Made by a program: the position numbers and the translations under genes. A DNA stretch of 64,000 nucleotides from Echinicola rosea (GTDB lineage Bacteria > Bacteroidota > Bacteroidia > Cytophagales > Cyclobacteriaceae). The notes beneath the pieces were generated by a model. It saw nothing but the letters and a program-made list of their open reading frames with translations. It ran no database searches and was not told the DNA's origin. Shown here one piece after another: positions 63,696 through 64,000 of this stretch. Within the stretch, counting starts at the first letter, position 1. Each line of letters opens with the position of its first letter. The DNA lies in NCBI RefSeq assembly GCF_005281475.1, contig NZ_CP040106.1, positions 4,950,001 through 5,014,000 on the forward strand. The letters run 5' to 3'.

Positions 63696-64000
63696 ATGAA
63701 AAAAATAGCAATTATATTATTGACCTTGTGGGCGTTTACGGCCTGCAACGACCAAGAAGAAACCCCTGCCTCTATAGCGGTAGATTTCAGCTTTTCGCAC
63801 GTAATGGATGGCAATCCCCTGGAATTGGAAAGTACTACATTTACATTGCCTTCAGGAGAACAATTCATTCCACGGAAATTCAAATATTATATTTCCAATA
63901 TCACCTTTAAGAACAACAGCCAAGGCACTAGCTACACGGTTTCGGACGGCTATTTCCTTATCGATGAAGCAGGCAAGAAAAATTTCAGTGTTGAAGTTCC
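63696..64000 (+). CDS. MbnP-family lipoprotein, 3' end outside the window
   Basis: About 101 codons are present. A lipoprotein signal (MKKIAIILLTLWAFTAC, Cys17) is followed by SIAVDFSFSHVMDGNPLELE and FIPRKFKYYISNITFKNN. The YISNI stretch and DGYFLIDEAGKKNFSVEV are characteristic of the MbnP family. Family knowledge: MbnP binds copper through a Trp-derived kynurenine made by its MbnH partner. Spacing of 10 bp to the di-haem gene supports an operon. The Trp to be modified would lie beyond the window end. Confidence 0.85.
   Translation, partial: MKKIAIILLTLWAFTACNDQEETPASIAVDFSFSHVMDGNPLELESTTFTLPSGEQFIPRKFKYYISNITFKNNSQGTSYTVSDGYFLIDEAGKKNFSVEV

Overview
The window reads as chromosomal DNA of a marine-type Bacteroidota of the Cytophagales, probably Cyclobacteriaceae (Echinicola-like). 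This genus-level guess is inference from gene content. Supporting signs are SusC/SusD pairs with FecR and ECF sigma factors, abundant lipoprotein glycoside hydrolases, TAnnTTTG-type -7 promoter elements, almost no Shine-Dalgarno sequences, and many palindromic intergenic repeats. I see no tRNA, rRNA, CRISPR array, intact transposase or phage gene.

Layout. 1-4.3 kb: end of a DUF1080 lipoprotein gene, a two-gene operon with an XRE/S24 repressor, and a TonB-dependent receptor. 4.4-5.9 kb: a repeat element carrying a compact group II intron with no open reading frame. 6-11 kb: tex, a TlpA-like thioredoxin, a class A beta-lactamase-like hydrolase and an ECF sigma factor. 11.2-27.9 kb, all on the minus strand: an alpha-mannan-type polysaccharide utilisation locus (FecR, SusC, SusD, SusE-like, GH76, GH125, GH92, ROK kinase, GH78). 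28.2-32.2 kb, plus strand: the four-gene Anbu cluster (ATP-grasp, alpha-E, proteasome-like Anbu, transglutaminase). 32.4-41.7 kb: two divergent ECF sigma factors, then FecR, SusC, SusD and a secreted endonuclease/exonuclease/phosphatase-fold enzyme. 41.8-47 kb: a lipocalin-like gene broken by one TGA, an outer membrane protein, DinB, YgiD-type dioxygenase, a 2H phosphoesterase and a second EEP enzyme. 47.2-50.8 kb: uronate module (SDR, KduI, DUF4861). 51-53 kb: DoxD-like membrane protein, DsrE-like protein and a small unknown. 53.1-54.1 kb: hairpin cluster and second copy of the repeat element. 54.4-64 kb: ClC channel, Gfo/Idh/MocA oxidoreductase, sulfatase, small unknown, HemN, a Cys-rich small membrane protein and an MbnH/MbnP-like pair that runs off the end.

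How the genes fit together. The mannan locus has all the parts for binding a glycan at the surface (SusC/D/E), cutting an alpha-1,6 backbone (GH76), trimming side chains and ends (GH92, GH125) and phosphorylating a released sugar (ROK). GH78 suggests rhamnose in the target glycan. The second SusCD locus has no glycoside hydrolase and is followed by an EEP enzyme, which points to a phosphodiester-containing substrate. The 3' end looks like a copper-linked set.

The most notable signal is the 593-nt group II intron at 4591-5183. Its ends are defined by an unoccupied copy of the same site at 54.07 kb. Domains V and VI and the EBS1-IBS1 pairing can be read directly, yet it encodes no reverse transcriptase. 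Also notable are a ~160-bp MITE-like element in two copies, one of which forms the stop codon of a sigma factor, and a hairpin repeat in three copies whose stems differ by compensatory changes.
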